The notes under the pieces were generated by a model. The model made no database searches. It was given only the letters and a program-made list of their open reading frames with translations, and was not told where the DNA came from. From Fuerstiella sp. (GTDB lineage: Bacteria > Planctomycetota > Planctomycetia > Planctomycetales > Planctomycetaceae): a stretch of DNA of 32,647 nt. Where the stretch lies: the NCBI GenBank assembly GCA_029941865.1, contig JAPYTO010000052.1, positions 1 through 32,647 on the forward strand, given 5' to 3'. How positions within the stretch are numbered: position 1 is the first letter of the stretch; each line of letters starts with the position of its first letter. Shown here piece by piece: positions 32,001 through 32,647 of this stretch. A program made the position numbers and the translations under genes.

Positions 32001-32514
32001 GCACGACCACTCCCATGCCGCCTCGACCGATGACGCACTGCAGTTGATAATGTCCCAGCACTCCGTCAGCCGGAAAATCGGCCAGCGGTCGCCCCGAGGT
32101 GGACTCACGCCATTCGTCCGCCCAGCTTTCGCGCGGTGCGATCTTGCCCGTCCACGTGTCGGACAATGACGACTGGTGTACAGTTTCGGTCTCTGCTGCG
32201 ACGGCGGCAGCACGATCGAAATCTTCGATGGTCTGTATGACCAGTGAACGTAAGTCCTCAGCCCACTGCGGAAATCGTCGGGCATATTCTTCGGCCGTCG
32301 GGACCTGGCCACGAGCGTGCCGTCGTTCGACTTGCAGTTGCGCAAGCTCAAGCACCAGCAGCCGTTGCTGCGATTCAGGCACATCGGCGACGAAATCTTC
32401 GATGCGAGTTTCGGCATCCAGAGCCAGCGCCTGTTCGAAACGATCACACAGGGCGTCAAGCTGATGCAGCTCGGCCACCGGCAGATCATCCCAATCTCGA
32501 TCGAATTCCACCAC
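29038..32514 (-). CDS. Membrane Ser/Thr protein kinase with DUF1080-like and SUMF1 modules (C-terminus truncated by frameshift)
   Basis: 1158 residues from GTG 32514. Residues ~1-105 form the N-terminal helical region common in planctomycete kinases (VPTAEEYARRFPQWAEDL). The kinase domain (~150-425) is complete: GRGGMG loop, VALKV Lys, HRDIKPANILL (~275) and DFGLARV (~308), followed by GTPQYMSPEQASG. One TM helix at ~447-468 (LFAVALLMIALVGLGIAQIV) places the rest outside the cytoplasm: RVETPHGTLIIKTDDPDVQI, a DUF1080/concanavalin-like domain (~600-790), and a full SUMF1 module (~830-1120, with HGNVWEWCADPF and PQFCRAAVRYW). SUMF1 here lacks one FGE active-site Cys. The last ~30 residues begin a second SUMF1 module, then leave frame. 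Probably a signalling receptor; ligand and targets unknown. Confidence 0.92.
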   Translation of the reverse strand: MVEFDRDWDDLPVAELHQLDALCDRFEQALALDAETRIEDFVADVPESQQRLLVLELAQLQVERRHARGQVPTAEEYARRFPQWAEDLRSLVIQTIEDFDRAAAVAAETETVHQSSLSDTWTGKIAPRESWADEWRESTSGRPLADFPADGVLGHYQLQCVIGRGGMGVVVRAHDTRLGRDVALKVLSCDLSHDANAHKRFLREAQAVAGIQHENVVRIFGVEEIDGIPFLAMELVDGITLEEYLRGRDKPSAAEVVSISCQIALGLVAAHKQGLVHRDIKPANILLEKIDDQESGVRPLSTWHVKITDFGLARVAATSQLTSPGVIAGTPQYMSPEQASGRELDVRSDLFSLGSVMYAMCAGQAAFSAESAVAILRQVADVPAPSLSEISPETPGWLVAVIEKLMSKSPDNRFQTASEVAEVLARHEHDLQNGIAPSTSAAPRLIRKRLFAVALLMIALVGLGIAQIVFRVETPHGTLIIKTDDPDVQISVKSGGTEVALFFPRQKKEISLKVGEYTIELVKGKNGLKLSTNKFEIQSGQDQRTVTVEFEPAVVAGKDPSAATEQSTVTLQAKAGDAEKTFAWPEEALWQGEIAAPDLSQAKELYRHDFANTWPTAKGAAFEFGRELDACFISADPGLVRAAWIDDKTYANFACQVVGSVQSKGCQWFLDYTSLTNQVSVRFHLNGLQGLQLAILNDGPPRNAKTIRHNALKKGAEFNKLLVVAIGNRIEIFANDVAICDPIVLEEFAPPGRFALGAVATTIDAVRAEFKSFTIWSAEGLPTLEERLAKGEPYNELPASATSKQIDTPIPPAPPSAIAPFTSAEAETHQQAWAKRLGVPIETENSIGMKLALIPPGEFLMGSTNEDIQQMVAGSDDNARLWQNEGPQHRVVITQPFQMGTCEVTQGQFRSFVDDTGYVTDAQKDGQGGFGLQGTQLVQDPAFLWNSGTGFAHTDNHPVMNVSWNDAVAFCEWLSTKEGITYRLPTEAQWEYACRAGSTTPWHCGDSPDGLHEFAWLDSSNDPQTNPIGQLSPNPWNLRDMHGNVWEWCADPFDAEYYGQSPSVDPQGSVDGTDRVYRGGGWFFTPQFCRAAVRYWSEPNHRNTSIGFRVTAVIPIEPPSPAVAPFGAEQAWAKHLGVPVEYVNSIGLKFRLFHLASS

Positions 32515-32606
32515 TGAGTGTTCCGTGTGCTAATAACTACTGATCGCGTACCACCAGCTATGCTAATGAGCACTCATGAGGCTCTGCCGTCTCTGATAAG
32601 CGGGTA

Positions 32607-32629
32607 AGGGAGTGGCGAGTCCACTCCCT
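32607..32629. terminator. 9-bp hairpin at the window end
   Basis: AGGGAGTGG / CCACTCCCT with a 5-nt loop (CGAGT) is perfect. It lies upstream of the leftward kinase gene, so it probably belongs to a gene beyond the window edge or to a repeat. Confidence 0.4.
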
Positions 32630-32647
32630 CCCCGTAATCGCGATGAG

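Overview
The window reads as chromosomal DNA of a planctomycete (Planctomycetota). Pointers are a PVC-type dehydrogenase/HEAT/CxxCH cytochrome protein of over 1000 residues, a small protein of the Planctomycetes/Verrucomicrobia-restricted Minf_1886 type, a Ser/Thr kinase carrying FGE-sulfatase (SUMF1) modules, a PSP1 (RicT-like) protein, weak or absent Shine-Dalgarno sequences before many genes, and gene spacers full of dispersed palindromic repeats of the kind seen in Rhodopirellula relatives. The species cannot be named from the sequence. No rRNA, tRNA, transposase, phage gene or CRISPR array was found.

Layout. 1-1346: C-terminal part of an RND efflux pump. 1970-9118 (+): four genes forming an apparent membrane-energised machine: a secreted/membrane-anchored protein, a MotA/TolQ/ExbB-like channel subunit with a long C-terminal tail, and two large single-TM coiled-coil proteins that look like the ExbD/MotB-type partners. 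9560-10381 (+): ABC-2 permease (PF06182 type) without a visible ATPase. 10734-12338 (+): membrane-anchored NAD-dependent sugar epimerase/dehydratase. 12356-12778 (-): cytidine deaminase. 13036-14624 (+): DUF5009/HGSNAT-like acyltransferase followed by a 28-residue membrane microprotein. 15185-19777 (-): PSP1 protein, Minf_1886-type protein and the CxxCH dehydrogenase, probably co-transcribed. 20190-21965 (+): cysteine-rich POTRA/beta-barrel protein of the TpsB (FhaC/ShlB) family. 22029-22733 (-): HTH-EIIA fusion. 23114-26029 (-): SRPBCC protein, small two-TM protein and a PMT/ArnT-like glycosyltransferase. 26387-27841 (-): neutral ceramidase-like hydrolase. 28106-32514 (-): a large Ser/Thr kinase with two SUMF1 modules, broken in two by an apparent single-base frameshift inside the second module.

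The observation most worth following is the 4179-9118 cluster. The channel subunit has the two core TM helices of the MotA/TolQ/ExbB superfamily. One partner (7907-9118) keeps the ExbD-like Asp at the start of its TM helix (SFLDII), while the other (5502-7910) has the same layout with Ala in that place (PFLAVL). This suggests a proton-driven stator built with two unlike B-type subunits, only one of which is protonatable. That assembly is inferred, not shown.

The spacers are informative. A ~200-bp element occurs twice (1401-1605, 14684-14887), a ~95-bp element three times (1831-1925, 9162-9259, 27966-28059), and a ~48-bp unit twice (26150-26199, 26338-26385). There are several long hairpins. 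A parS-like palindrome TTCCACGTGGAA occurs three times (10728, 24279, 25260). Some of these repeats create false N-terminal extensions of genes, so several starts are placed downstream of the longest ORF.
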